Shown here in pieces: positions 24,231 to 31,403 of a stretch of DNA of 34,808 bases. Source of the stretch: Candidatus Omnitrophota bacterium. Its GTDB lineage: Bacteria; Omnitrophota; Koll11; Gygaellales; JAQTUY01. Location of the stretch: positions 1 through 34,808 of the forward strand of contig JAQTUY010000001.1 of the NCBI GenBank assembly GCA_028707105.1, given 5' to 3'. A program made the translations under genes and the position numbers. The notes below the pieces were generated by a model. It was given only the letters and a program-made list of their open reading frames with translations. It was not told where the DNA came from and did no database searches. Position 1 is the first letter of the stretch. Each line of letters opens with the position of its first letter.

Positions 24231-25181
24231 TTATTTAAGCTGCTCGCTCAATTGATACATAACTCCCGAAGCTGTCTCAACCTGAGGAAGGCCCGTTTTG
24301 CGCGCGGAAATAGTCACCTGGGTCGATTTCCCGGAAAGTTTTTTTAGTTTAAAGGTCACTCGCGCTCCGCTGACTACCGCGCTTATGACCCCGCCGGCTT
24401 TGTTTTCTTTCTCGATCTTGCCCGCCATTTTGATCACCTGCAGTCCGGCGTCATAGGCCCTATCCATTGTAACATTGAAAGTTTCCTGAACATAGTCTTT
24501 ACCGGAAAAGGTAAACGCGGCCACAACCGGCAAAGCCGCTACACCGGTAAACATAGCAACCCCGTACACCTTAAGCCCCTGGATACCCGCCGCCTTTAAA
24601 GGCTCCGATATGATAAAAGCGAACATCTGCTCCGCGATAATGATATTCTTGTAGGTTTTCTTTAAATTAATATCATACACCTTGATGACAGGCGGGCCCT
24701 CAACGCTGTAATCCCTGCTCACCACCCTGCCCATCCCCAAACCCAGAGTATCTATTTGCATGGCCATTTGCTTCGCCGGCTTCTTCTCTTCTTTCCCGGA
24801 TTTATCCTCAGCAATTTTGAGTGAATCAATGTTCAGTTTACCCTCTTTATTCTTCACCATACCTATTTCTTTGATTTCCAAATCTAACTGCCTGAGATGG
24901 ATCTTTCCGGTGATGAGCGCTCCCAAATTACAGGCAACGTTTATCCTGGGAATATCAACGAGGATATCCCTGGGAAACCCCTTGGGGTTATACATTTTAA
25001 AATCGGATATCTTGACTGTTTGTCTTATTACGCTCAGTGAAAGGCCGCCTATGCTGGTAGGGGCTCCGGTAACGCTGGCAGCTACGCTGCCGATCAGCGA
25101 TTTGATAAAAAAATCTCTCGCCAAGCAAAATACAAAGAGCAAAACAACTACCAGGATCAATATTCCGATCTTCTTGCGCAT
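24231..25181 (-). CDS. AsmA-like periplasmic protein with N-terminal anchor
   Basis: The 316-residue protein has one N-terminal membrane anchor (about 5-22) and then an envelope domain resembling the N-terminal part of AsmA/TamB-type proteins: beta-rich, with ISDFKMYNPKGFPRDILVDIPRINV and LRQLDLEIKEIGM-type repeats as in the AsmA chaperone-like lipid-transfer grooves. AsmA proteins of E. coli are about 620 residues, so this is a short relative. I start at 25181, where AGGAGG lies 7 bases upstream; a longer in-frame start at 25271 would run into the repeat element. A good promoter sits at 25389-25416 with the repeat in its leader. Confidence 0.8.
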   Translation of the reverse strand: MRKKIGILILVVVLLFVFCLARDFFIKSLIGSVAASVTGAPTSIGGLSLSVIRQTVKISDFKMYNPKGFPRDILVDIPRINVACNLGALITGKIHLRQLDLEIKEIGMVKNKEGKLNIDSLKIAEDKSGKEEKKPAKQMAMQIDTLGLGMGRVVSRDYSVEGPPVIKVYDINLKKTYKNIIIAEQMFAFIISEPLKAAGIQGLKVYGVAMFTGVAALPVVAAFTFSGKDYVQETFNVTMDRAYDAGLQVIKMAGKIEKENKAGGVISAVVSGARVTFKLKKLSGKSTQVTISARKTGLPQVETASGVMYQLSEQLK

Positions 25182-25257
25182 CTTAATCCCTCCTTGCCTT
25201 CTAATCCAACCCCGCCTCTTCGACATTACCACGTATAATATGTTCATACGCGAAAAC

Positions 25258-25365
25258 AATGAATACTCCACGGGCTAAAGCCCATGGTTTCTTACCGAAA
25301 TACTTGAGTGGCCAAGCTCCATCCGCGCCATTAATGGCGCAGTTTTGTGGCCACGAAAGTATAAA
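25258..25365. repeat. Dispersed 108-bp palindromic repeat, copy 2
   Basis: Second copy of the unit at 4378-4485, same orientation, 8 mismatches by eye; five of these cluster in one 10-base block between the two hairpins, and one mismatch weakens the second stem. As in copy 1 it lies in the leader of a minus-strand gene, here the AsmA-like gene. Confidence 0.8.
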
Positions 25366-25388
25366 GGAATAATTACCCATTTAAATTG

Positions 25389-25416
25389 ATTATACTGCTA
25401 TCTACCATAAATTCAA
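25389..25416 (-). promoter_or_regulatory. Promoter of the AsmA-like gene
   Basis: Minus strand: -35 TTGAAT (25411-25416), 16-base spacer, perfect -10 TATAAT (25389-25394). The -35 overlaps the stop region of the ORF6N gene. A closely similar -10 region occurs in front of the 5'-nucleotidase gene. Confidence 0.6.
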
Positions 25417-25991
25417 CGCATCTTTCTCTTCTCTTCAATAGCGTCCTTTGGTTTTACATTAAACCCGATTATTCTCTTTTCCTTTACCGGCGGCGGCTCA
25501 AGCAGCTGCTTAATCGCCTCAAATATGCTCTTTATTGTTTTATCATGTTCCGCGTATTTCTTTTCTAACGCATCAATTTTGACTGCTAATTCCTTATGCG
25601 TTAGAAGGATTTCTCTTAATTTGGTAAATGCGCGCATGATCAAGATATTGACCTGTATCGCCCTCTCACTATTCAATACGCTTGAGAGCATGGCCACGCC
25701 CTGTTCGGTAAAGGCGTAAGGAAGATATTTAATATGTTTACCTCTTTTGGAGATTTCGGTTGTTGTATTGTTTAAGGTCACAATTTGTGACCTTAAAGAT
25801 CCTGTCTCTTCCCAGGACAATTGGAACATAAAATCACCGGGGAAACGTTTAATATTCCTTTTTACTGCCTGGTTCAAAACCTTGGCCGTAACCCCATAAA
25901 GCTTAGCTAGATCCCGATCTAGCATCACCTTCTTACCTCGTATCTCCAGAATTCTCGTAGCAATGACTTCTACAACAGTTGATTTAGACAT
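25413..25991 (-). CDS. ORF6N-domain DNA-binding protein, full-length copy
   Basis: The 192-residue protein begins with the ORF6N domain ([63 protein letters not shown]), a KilA-N-related DNA-binding module frequent in phages and mobile elements, followed by a coiled coil ([20 protein letters not shown]). Its target is unknown. I start at the ATG 25991, with AAGGAGG 5 bases upstream. A 38-bp element in front of it also occurs in front of the methyltransferase gene. A shorter relative lies at 28794-29249. Confidence 0.9.
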   Translation of the reverse strand: MSKSTVVEVIATRILEIRGKKVMLDRDLAKLYGVTAKVLNQAVKRNIKRFPGDFMFQLSWEETGSLRSQIVTLNNTTTEISKRGKHIKYLPYAFTEQGVAMLSSVLNSERAIQVNILIMRAFTKLREILLTHKELAVKIDALEKKYAEHDKTIKSIFEAIKQLLEPPPVKEKRIIGFNVKPKDAIEEKRKMR

Positions 25992-26005
25992 TTCTACCTC
26001 CTTTT

Positions 26006-26043
26006 CTACTTTAATAGACGTAGTAGAAGGCAAGATCTAACAA
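26006..26043 (-). promoter_or_regulatory. 38-bp upstream element shared with the methyltransferase gene, copy A
   Basis: 31 of 38 positions match the element at 31267-31304 by eye, including the blocks TTGTTAGAT and TACGTCTATT. It begins 14 bases before the ORF6N ATG and includes a 7-bp inverted repeat (TTCTACT/AGTAGAA). It may hold a promoter (TTGTTA as -35) and an operator. Confidence 0.6.
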
Positions 26044-26101
26044 GAAATTTAACCCCTTATAACGCAGAATAAACTGGCGTGAGCCGGCTTCTTCTGGGCA
26101 T

Positions 26102-26142
26102 AAAAAATCCCCCCTTCTATCAATAAACCTAAAAAGAGGGAA
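26102..26142 (-). terminator. Possible terminator of the 5'-nucleotidase gene
   Basis: Minus strand: CCCTCTT-rich arm and GAAGGGGGGA arm form an imperfect stem with a long loop, followed by T6 (26102-26107). It lies 24 bp behind the stop. Confidence 0.45.
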
Positions 26143-26165
26143 AATCTAAGATCGATTTTTAATAC

Positions 26166-27974
26166 TTACTCTGTCTTTATGAAATTAACCCTGGCCCGGC
26201 GATAATCCACGGGAACCTGAGGTAATCCGTCTTCTCCGGGAGTAAAACTCTCCAGATACATGGCTATGGCCAGCCAGACCTTCAATTCCAGCGGCTTGCC
26301 GGTATCGGTAAAGACACGGGCTGTCCTGATATCATCAATGGCTTTCCCGGCCTCATCCTTAAGCACAAAAGCTATCTTTCCGCCGGACATCTGTTCCAAA
26401 CTGGAACGCATTAAAATGACCTTCCAATCAGTGCATACCCGGTATAAGCGGCCATCTTCTAAAGACAGCCATGAACCATCCGGAGCCTGGACCTCAACGT
26501 TCCTTACCCGGGCAAACGGTTCGCCCTTAGGGTCATAAGAAACACGCATTCCCGTGATCTGAAGATGCATATCGTAATAAATAGGCGCTAAGGTGGTTTC
26601 AAGTTCAAACAATCTCCTGATCTCATCTCCCGTCAGCCAAAATGTGACTAAACCGGCTCCTGTTTTCCCGTCAGGCCCTAGGCCCAGCGCCATAAGACGG
26701 AATACATCATTGACCGTAAGCTTGCCCTTAGCCAATGGCACGCGGATATGGCCAAATCCTTCAACGGCAAGCGCAATATCCCGGGAATCCTCGCCCTCTA
26801 CTTTTTTCACCGCGTAGCGGAAGGCATCGGTTACCAGGTCTCCCAGGCCGGAGGTCATACACTCAGCAGGATCAGGGGATTTATCCCAATCAGGTTTCGT
26901 AAGGTTAAAAGGAACCTCCGCTAAAGCCTGGTCGTAATAATAATTAAATTGCCCGAGATATTCCTTATCTATATCTTTTTCGTATGATTTTATCAGGCCG
27001 GCGATCTTAGGGTCTTCAGGTAGCGCTGAGGTAATAGGCATAAGCTTATAATCTAAGGCCTTAAAACTGCCATCGGTATTTTTTGCTAATATCAGACGGC
27101 CAAGATAACGCGCATAGCAATCGGCAGATACTATATAAGTATTGCCTACTTGTATGTAAGGGTTTAGAACCGAATGCGTATGGCCGCTGATTATAACGTC
27201 GATACCCGGCGCCTCTTTAGCCAGGATTTCATCTTCCGAGATAGCCTTATCCTTCCACGTGCCTGAATGAGAAAGGCAAATAACCATATCCACCTTTTCC
27301 TGATCGCGCAGTATTGCAACAGTCTTGCGCGATACATCTATCGCGTCAGAAAAAGCTACGGGTTTTGCCTCAGGAGCATAAAGAGCGGCGTTTTTACCCA
27401 TTAAACCAAAAATGCCGATCTTTAATCCTGCGCGCTCAATGACTATATAAGGCAAAACGGGGTACTCACTATAAGCTTGACGGAAAGTTGCCAATTCAGG
27501 CTCCTGCGGGTCTACGATAATATTGGAAGCGACAATTGCCGGGAGCCTGCCTTGATTATCTTTCTTGGCTGCCAAGAGCGCCTGCCCTAGATCTTCCGGC
27601 CCGAATTCAAACTCGTGATTGCCGAAAGTCGTAGCGTCATAACCCATCAAACCCATAATGATAAGTTCCGGTGAATGGGCCGAACGGATCGCGTTAAACA
27701 ACGTTCCCATACTAAAATCTCCGGCATCGATTACCAGGGTATCCCCTTCCCTGTTTTTACGGTCATTCTCTATAGCAGCAGCTAAACGGGCGTAGCCTCC
27801 GATAACAACAATATTGTTATCATCGGAAGGCATAGCGTATTCATCCAGATTAGAATGCATATCATGGGTAAAAAGGATGGTTAAGTCGCGGGAAGGCCCT
27901 GCTTGCGTAGTAATGACAGAACCAATAAGTACGAACGCAAACAGGAAAACCGGATAAAAAGACAGCTTTTTCAT
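26166..27974 (-). CDS. 5'-nucleotidase / 2',3'-cyclic phosphodiesterase, exported (UshA-like)
   Basis: Secreted metallophosphoesterase that degrades nucleotides and related phosphoesters in the periplasm. Signal peptide at 1-25 (hydrophobic FYPVFLFAFVLIGSVI, AGP cleavage region). The metallophosphatase domain follows: ILFTHDMHSNL (D-x-H), VIDAGDFSMGTL, TTFGNHEFEFGPEDL, VICLSHSG and VIISGHTHSVLNPY. From about 350 comes the 5'-nucleotidase C-terminal domain (LGDLVTDAFRYAV, VNDVFRLMALG, VTFWLTGDEIRRLFELE) for substrate binding. 602 residues is close to UshA (550). GAGGAGAG precedes the ATG, and a TATAAT at 28012-28017 is the likely -10. Confidence 0.93.
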   Translation of the reverse strand: MKKLSFYPVFLFAFVLIGSVITTQAGPSRDLTILFTHDMHSNLDEYAMPSDDNNIVVIGGYARLAAAIENDRKNREGDTLVIDAGDFSMGTLFNAIRSAHSPELIIMGLMGYDATTFGNHEFEFGPEDLGQALLAAKKDNQGRLPAIVASNIIVDPQEPELATFRQAYSEYPVLPYIVIERAGLKIGIFGLMGKNAALYAPEAKPVAFSDAIDVSRKTVAILRDQEKVDMVICLSHSGTWKDKAISEDEILAKEAPGIDVIISGHTHSVLNPYIQVGNTYIVSADCYARYLGRLILAKNTDGSFKALDYKLMPITSALPEDPKIAGLIKSYEKDIDKEYLGQFNYYYDQALAEVPFNLTKPDWDKSPDPAECMTSGLGDLVTDAFRYAVKKVEGEDSRDIALAVEGFGHIRVPLAKGKLTVNDVFRLMALGLGPDGKTGAGLVTFWLTGDEIRRLFELETTLAPIYYDMHLQITGMRVSYDPKGEPFARVRNVEVQAPDGSWLSLEDGRLYRVCTDWKVILMRSSLEQMSGGKIAFVLKDEAGKAIDDIRTARVFTDTGKPLELKVWLAIAMYLESFTPGEDGLPQVPVDYRRARVNFIKTE

Positions 27975-28041
27975 CTCTCCTCTTTATTTTAATGTGGCCA
28001 TATTTTTGTTAATTATACTACTATCCACCGCAAAAAGAAAT

Positions 28042-28070
28042 AGCCCGGTATCTTTTTAAAGATCCGGGCT
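28042..28070. terminator. Terminator behind the riboswitch-controlled gene (both directions possible)
   Basis: 7-bp stem AGCCCGG/CCGGGCT with an inner ATCTTT/AAAGAT extension. On the plus strand it is followed by T7; on the minus strand by ATTTCTTTTT. It lies 27 bp behind the minus-strand gene ending at 28097. Confidence 0.75.
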
Positions 28071-28096
28071 TTTTTTAAAGCAAATACCGCTAAAAA

Positions 28097-28573
28097 CTAC
28101 CACTCAAAGATTTTTACCTTCGCTCCGTTTTCAACGCGTTCCATCTTGTATGGAGACATGTCCGTAGATTGACTTTCAGGATCTGCCGGATATGTAGCCA
28201 CGTCTACCGCTCCGGAAGCGAGCTGCTGCACCCCTGAAACCACTCCCAGCGGAGCTCCGATAACTACTCCTACCACCGGGTTGGTTTTAGCGCTTGTATC
28301 TGCCACATGATACGGGATATCCACCCAGGAAGTAGCCATATTCAGCGCGCCATTGCTCATCTTATTTACCGGTATACCGTTGGATTGCCTCCGGTCAAGA
28401 TTGACATCTTTCAAAAAAAGACTGGGATTGGTATTCTGCGCCGCCGACACCTGAAAACTCTGGGCATACAAAATCTGTGTTTCCATGGGTTGCATTTCAA
28501 CCTGCGCGAAGGAATTCAGAGTAAAAGGCGTGATAAGAACCAGGACGAACGTTACAAATGCTATATTCCTCAT
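28097..28573 (-). CDS. Exported protein resembling exosortase-associated TIGR04073 family
   Basis: The 158 residues begin with a signal peptide (about 1-23, ending NSFA). The second half, GALNMATSWVDIPYHVAD, then NPVVGVVIGAPLGVVSGVQQ and LASGAVDVATYPADP, follows the layout I know from TIGR04073 proteins (a W-x-(E/D)-IP start, a Gly-rich hydrophobic middle, a G-x-x-D-V-x-T-x-P end), which occur in exosortase-bearing bacteria. Function is unknown. Assignment is from memory and moderately sure. The gene stands alone behind a c-di-GMP-I riboswitch with promoter and terminator; GAGAGGAGG precedes its ATG. Control by c-di-GMP would tie it to surface or biofilm lifestyle. Confidence 0.85.
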   Translation of the reverse strand: MRNIAFVTFVLVLITPFTLNSFAQVEMQPMETQILYAQSFQVSAAQNTNPSLFLKDVNLDRRQSNGIPVNKMSNGALNMATSWVDIPYHVADTSAKTNPVVGVVIGAPLGVVSGVQQLASGAVDVATYPADPESQSTDMSPYKMERVENGAKVKIFEW

Positions 28574-28590
28574 CTTATACCTCCTCTCAA

Positions 28591-28622
28591 CAAAAAGACC
28601 CTAAGCATGGCTTAGGGTCTTT
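28591..28622 (-). terminator. Terminator stem of the c-di-GMP riboswitch
   Basis: Minus strand: perfect 11-bp stem (28596-28606 with 28610-28620), extendable by two A-T pairs, 3-base loop, then T5. It ends 18 bases before the ATG at 28573, so transcription must pass it to reach the gene. Confidence 0.9.
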
Positions 28623-28630
28623 GCTTTAAC

Positions 28631-28712
28631 TTGCGGCGACCAGGCTGTCCCGTAAGGACCCTATGGCTTTGCGTCCTAAGATTGCTCTTAGTTTGCCTTT
28701 ATCACAAATCTA
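28631..28712 (-). ncRNA. c-di-GMP-I (GEMM) riboswitch aptamer
   Basis: Read on the minus strand it shows the GEMM core in order: GGCAAAC, a 6-bp hairpin CTAAGA/TCTTAG closed by the GNRA loop GCAA, GGACGCAAAGCC, a second hairpin GGGTCC-TTAC-GGGAC, and the tetraloop-receptor side ACAGCCTGGTCGCC. Aligning back from GCAAAC, the base equivalent to G20 is a G, which favours c-di-GMP over cGAMP. TAGGGTC in the second arm is fully complementary to GACCCTA in the following terminator stem, so the two can compete. Ligand binding would then free the terminator and switch the gene off, which is inference. Confidence 0.92.
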
Positions 28713-28717
28713 AAAGA

Positions 28718-28745
28718 AGTATAACCTATTTTCAGTACTTTTCAA
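28718..28745 (-). promoter_or_regulatory. Promoter of the riboswitch transcript
   Basis: Minus strand: -35 TTGAAA (28740-28745), 16-base spacer, -10 TATACT (28718-28723). The expected start near 28711 coincides with the 5' end of the aptamer. Confidence 0.75.
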
Positions 28746-28749
28746 GGCA

Positions 28750-28771
28750 TCCGGATAAGTTTTTTATCCGG
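28750..28771. other. Perfect 9-bp hairpin in front of the riboswitch promoter
   Basis: TCCGGATAA / TTATCCGGA with a 4-base loop, between the truncated ORF6N gene and the -35. No T tract follows on the minus strand, so it may be a weak terminator, a transcript-end stabiliser or an operator. Confidence 0.45.
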
Positions 28772-28793
28772 ACCGGTCTAACTACCACAAATT

Positions 28794-29249
28794 TTACTTA
28801 ACATGAAATCCTATCATCCGTTTCTCTTTAACCGGCGACGGCTCAAGCAACTGTTTAATCGCCTCAAATATACTCTTGATTGTTTCGTCATGCTCCGCGT
28901 ATTTCTTCTCAAGAACATTAATTTTTATAGCTAATTCTTTATGTGTTAAAAGAATCTCTCTCAATTTGGTAAAAGCGCGCATGATCAGAATATTAATCCT
29001 GATAGCTTTTTCACTGTTCAAAACGCTAGAGAGCATAGCTACTCCTTGTTCCGTAAAAGCATACGGCATAACAGTTGAATGTTTCATAGTATTGAACCGG
29101 TCACAAATTGTGACCAGTTTCCCTGTCTCAATTTCAGTTAGCTGAAACATAAAATCACCGGGAAAACGCTTAATATTCCTTTTTACTGCCTGATTCAAGG
29201 CCTTGACCGCAACCCCATAAAGATTAGCTAGATCCCGATCTAGCATCAC
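28794..29249 (-). CDS. ORF6N-domain protein, 5'-truncated second copy (possible pseudogene)
   Basis: The 151-residue reading is a close relative of the ORF6N protein at 25413-25991: [56 protein letters not shown] and IIGFNVK/MIGFHVK tails match. Upstream, the coding homology continues (ILEI) but the codon for the next Arg is TGA (29259-29261) and similarity to copy 1 ends near 29274, so about 23 N-terminal residues are lost. Translation could still begin at the GTG 29249 or ATG 29246, with GAGG upstream. The central variable segment also differs between the copies. It lies directly behind the restriction-modification pair. Confidence 0.75.
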   Translation of the reverse strand: MMLDRDLANLYGVAVKALNQAVKRNIKRFPGDFMFQLTEIETGKLVTICDRFNTMKHSTVMPYAFTEQGVAMLSSVLNSEKAIRINILIMRAFTKLREILLTHKELAIKINVLEKKYAEHDETIKSIFEAIKQLLEPSPVKEKRMIGFHVK

Positions 29250-29384
29250 CTTCTTACCTCATATCTCCAGAATTATACTACCCCCATTAACAAAGATCCG
29301 GGTTCTACCTTAAAAAGTGTTTACTAAAATGGTGAAATTACAGTGGCATTACAGATAGTCCAAAAAAATCATACTGTAATAAAG

Positions 29385-29415
29385 AAGGCAGCCCTATCAT
29401 TTGGAGGGCTGCCTT
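29385..29415 (-). terminator. Terminator of the restriction-modification operon
   Basis: Perfect 11-bp stem AAGGCAGCCCT / AGGGCTGCCTT with a 9-base loop, 47 bp behind the endonuclease stop; on the minus strand CTTTATT follows. An inverted pair ATTACAGT/ACTGTAAT (29337-29380) lies just beyond. Confidence 0.7.
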
Positions 29416-29462
29416 ATACATTAATTTATTTTGAACCCATAATGACTCTTTATACAACTTAG

Positions 29463-30374
29463 TTAAGATTTTATAATCTCATTCAAAATACCCTTTCTTG
29501 CAAATTCTATATTTAACACATAATCCATATCATTGAAGGCATTCGTCATTTGATGCAATCCCTTTTTCCACCCCATGCCGTCGCTAAGCCAGATAAAACC
29601 CCATTTAGCACCTAATAACTCATTATTCCTGTTTATATATGAATCAACAATCTCCTGCGGTTTCGAACCTTGTCCATCGTAATAATTTACTTCCAAATTA
29701 ATCTTTTTATCATTCGTTATAATCACATAATCAAACTTCCTATTTAATAATTTCTGCGGAATATCGATACCTTCTTCCTCTTTTAAATACTTGAAGGTCT
29801 TCTGCTTAATAACTTTTATGTCTTTTATCCTGTCTAAGATCGGGCTAATAAGAGATTCCATCGCATCACCACTTCTATTTTTTCTAGCATTAGTATCAAT
29901 GCCAGTTTCTAACCCTAAAAGATAATCTCGTAGATTCTTGATCTTTAGATCGATGAATAAATTAAGCACACCCGAAGAATGACAAAAATTAACAACATCG
30001 TCAACTTCTTCTTTGGAAAGATTATTCTTTTTGTTAAAATCATATTTTTTCAACGTCTCAGAAGGCCGTACAGGATCTTCGATAACGGCAATTTCTAAAT
30101 CCCTAACAGCAATTATGAGGGGCAAGACTGGTAATACTTCAGGATTCTTAAAGAGTATTTCTCTTAATTTTACCTTAGGTTCCGATACTCCCACTAAGTA
30201 ATTTAAAATATTAATCTCGTATTCATACTTCTTAATATTAGCTTTTACCTTTCTCCAGTCTACAAAGTAAGCAAAAGACTTATTGGATATCATTAGAGTC
30301 TCTTGAAACTTACTTATAAGCTCTTCAACATTGCCTACTTTATAGAATTTCTGATAAACTTCAAGATTCGCCAT
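29463..30374 (-). CDS. DpnII-family type II restriction endonuclease (GATC)
   Basis: Probably cuts unmethylated GATC. The 303 residues match the DpnII/MboI family in its diagnostic C-terminal half: RKNRSGDAMESLI near 164, KFDYVI near 212, INLEVNYYDGQGSKPQEIV near 224 (nuclease core with D and E-V-N), and WGFIWLSDGMGW near 257. The N-terminal helical half (SFAYFVDWRKVKANI) also fits. It starts 1 base after the methyltransferase stop. The gene is much more AT-rich than the flanking chromosome (one 60-base line at 30001 has 15 G/C), a sign of transfer. GATC specificity is inferred from the family. Confidence 0.9.
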   Translation of the reverse strand: MANLEVYQKFYKVGNVEELISKFQETLMISNKSFAYFVDWRKVKANIKKYEYEINILNYLVGVSEPKVKLREILFKNPEVLPVLPLIIAVRDLEIAVIEDPVRPSETLKKYDFNKKNNLSKEEVDDVVNFCHSSGVLNLFIDLKIKNLRDYLLGLETGIDTNARKNRSGDAMESLISPILDRIKDIKVIKQKTFKYLKEEEGIDIPQKLLNRKFDYVIITNDKKINLEVNYYDGQGSKPQEIVDSYINRNNELLGAKWGFIWLSDGMGWKKGLHQMTNAFNDMDYVLNIEFARKGILNEIIKS

Positions 30375-30375
30375 A

Positions 30376-31254
30376 TTATTTTGCGTTAAATGCGTCTTTA
30401 AGTCGCTTTAGCGAAACTCTCAAATAGTCTTCTTCACGTTCGATACCCATAAACTGTCTCCCTTCGCTAAAAGCCGCTATTCCAGTAGTACTGCTACCGC
30501 TAAAAGGATCTAATACTATATCTCCCGGTCTCGTAGAAGCTAAAACAATCCGATTTAATAACTCGAGAGGCTTCTGAGTGGGATGTTTGCCGTATATTTT
30601 CTCTAATGGTCCAGGCGCTTTAATAGACCAAAGACTAAGCATTTGCTTATTATTATTCTTCTTTCTCATTAAATCATAATTAAAATAGTGACGGCTGCTT
30701 TTATTCTTAGCCGCCCAAAGAATAGTTTCGGTAGAATGAGTAAAATAACGACAGCTTAAATTAGGTGGCGGGTTAACCTTAAACCAAGCAATATCATTTA
30801 ATATCTTATAACCTAAAGCTTGCATAGCAGAGCCGACTGTATAAATTATGTGAGAAGTCCCAGACACCCAGATTGTACCATTAGGAGTTAAAACTCTCTG
30901 GCATTCTCTTAGCCATCGCAAAGTAAATTGAAAATTCTCTTCAACCCCTTTCGATTCATCCCATTTACCCTTATTAACGGAAACCATCTTACCGGCATGA
31001 CAGGTAATCCCGCCATTTGAGAGAAAATACGGCGGATCCGAAAAAATCATATCAATTGAGTTCTCAGCAAGCTTCGGCAAGATAGCAAAACAGTCAGCTT
31101 TATAAAGAACAACTTTATGTTTTTTGTCTTCAAAATAAGGTTTATCCGAGATATTATGGAGACTTTCGAAAACGTCTTTTTTAGGAATGGCCTTCTCTTG
31201 AGTAGCAGTAGTCATGTGTATAATAAGCGGCGATTTGTATATTTCTTCATTCAT
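30376..31254 (-). CDS. Adenine-N6 DNA methyltransferase, DpnA type (GATC)
   Basis: Protects host DNA from the neighbouring nuclease. The 292-residue protein has the beta-class motif order: catalytic DPPY (73-76, FSDPPYFLSNGG) before the SAM-binding DPFSGSSTTG near 255. The segments GGIT...KMVSVNKGKWD, NPPPNLSCRYFTHSTETILWA and GKHPTQKP closely follow DpnA (M2.DpnII), which methylates GATC also in single-stranded DNA. The start is the ATG 31254, 8 bases after AGGAGG; a GTG three codons earlier lies within the ribosome-binding region. The usual DpnM partner (alpha-class) is not in the window. Confidence 0.93.
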   Translation of the reverse strand: MNEEIYKSPLIIHMTTATQEKAIPKKDVFESLHNISDKPYFEDKKHKVVLYKADCFAILPKLAENSIDMIFSDPPYFLSNGGITCHAGKMVSVNKGKWDESKGVEENFQFTLRWLRECQRVLTPNGTIWVSGTSHIIYTVGSAMQALGYKILNDIAWFKVNPPPNLSCRYFTHSTETILWAAKNKSSRHYFNYDLMRKKNNNKQMLSLWSIKAPGPLEKIYGKHPTQKPLELLNRIVLASTRPGDIVLDPFSGSSTTGIAAFSEGRQFMGIEREEDYLRVSLKRLKDAFNAK

Positions 31255-31266
31255 ATTTGTCACCTC

Positions 31267-31304
31267 CTACTACAATAGACGTATGAGATGACAAAATCTA
31301 ACAA
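31267..31304 (-). promoter_or_regulatory. 38-bp upstream element shared with the ORF6N gene, copy B
   Basis: Matches 26006-26043 at 31 of 38 positions and sits at the same place relative to the start (about 13 bases before the ATG). The 7-bp inverted repeat of copy A is not preserved on one side. Likely a shared promoter or operator. Confidence 0.6.
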
Positions 31305-31343
31305 CTATTTTTTGAACCTTTCCCTCTCGCTAGCTATCAATTA

Positions 31344-31376
31344 TATAATTCTTACCATATTATGGCAAGAATTATA
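31344..31376. repeat. 33-bp near-perfect palindrome at the edge of the restriction island
   Basis: Arms of 10 bp (TATAATTCTT/AAGAATTATA) and 5 bp (CCATA/TATGG) separated by one mismatch around a single central T. No T tract follows on either strand. It lies between the zinc-ribbon gene and the methyltransferase gene and may be an operator, a terminator-like structure or an integration scar. Confidence 0.6.
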
Positions 31377-31403
31377 AACAAACCAGTGTAACTATCCCTG
31401 CTT

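Noticed and set aside
28307..28615. A 102-residue plus-strand frame opposite the riboswitch-controlled gene
   Set aside because: It runs antisense through the signal-peptide gene and the terminator stem and resembles no family; chance frame.
28631..28712. A cGAMP-specific GEMM-Ib riboswitch
   Set aside because: Counting back from the conserved GCAAAC, the specificity position (G20) is G, whereas the cGAMP group has A; the exact alignment was done by eye.
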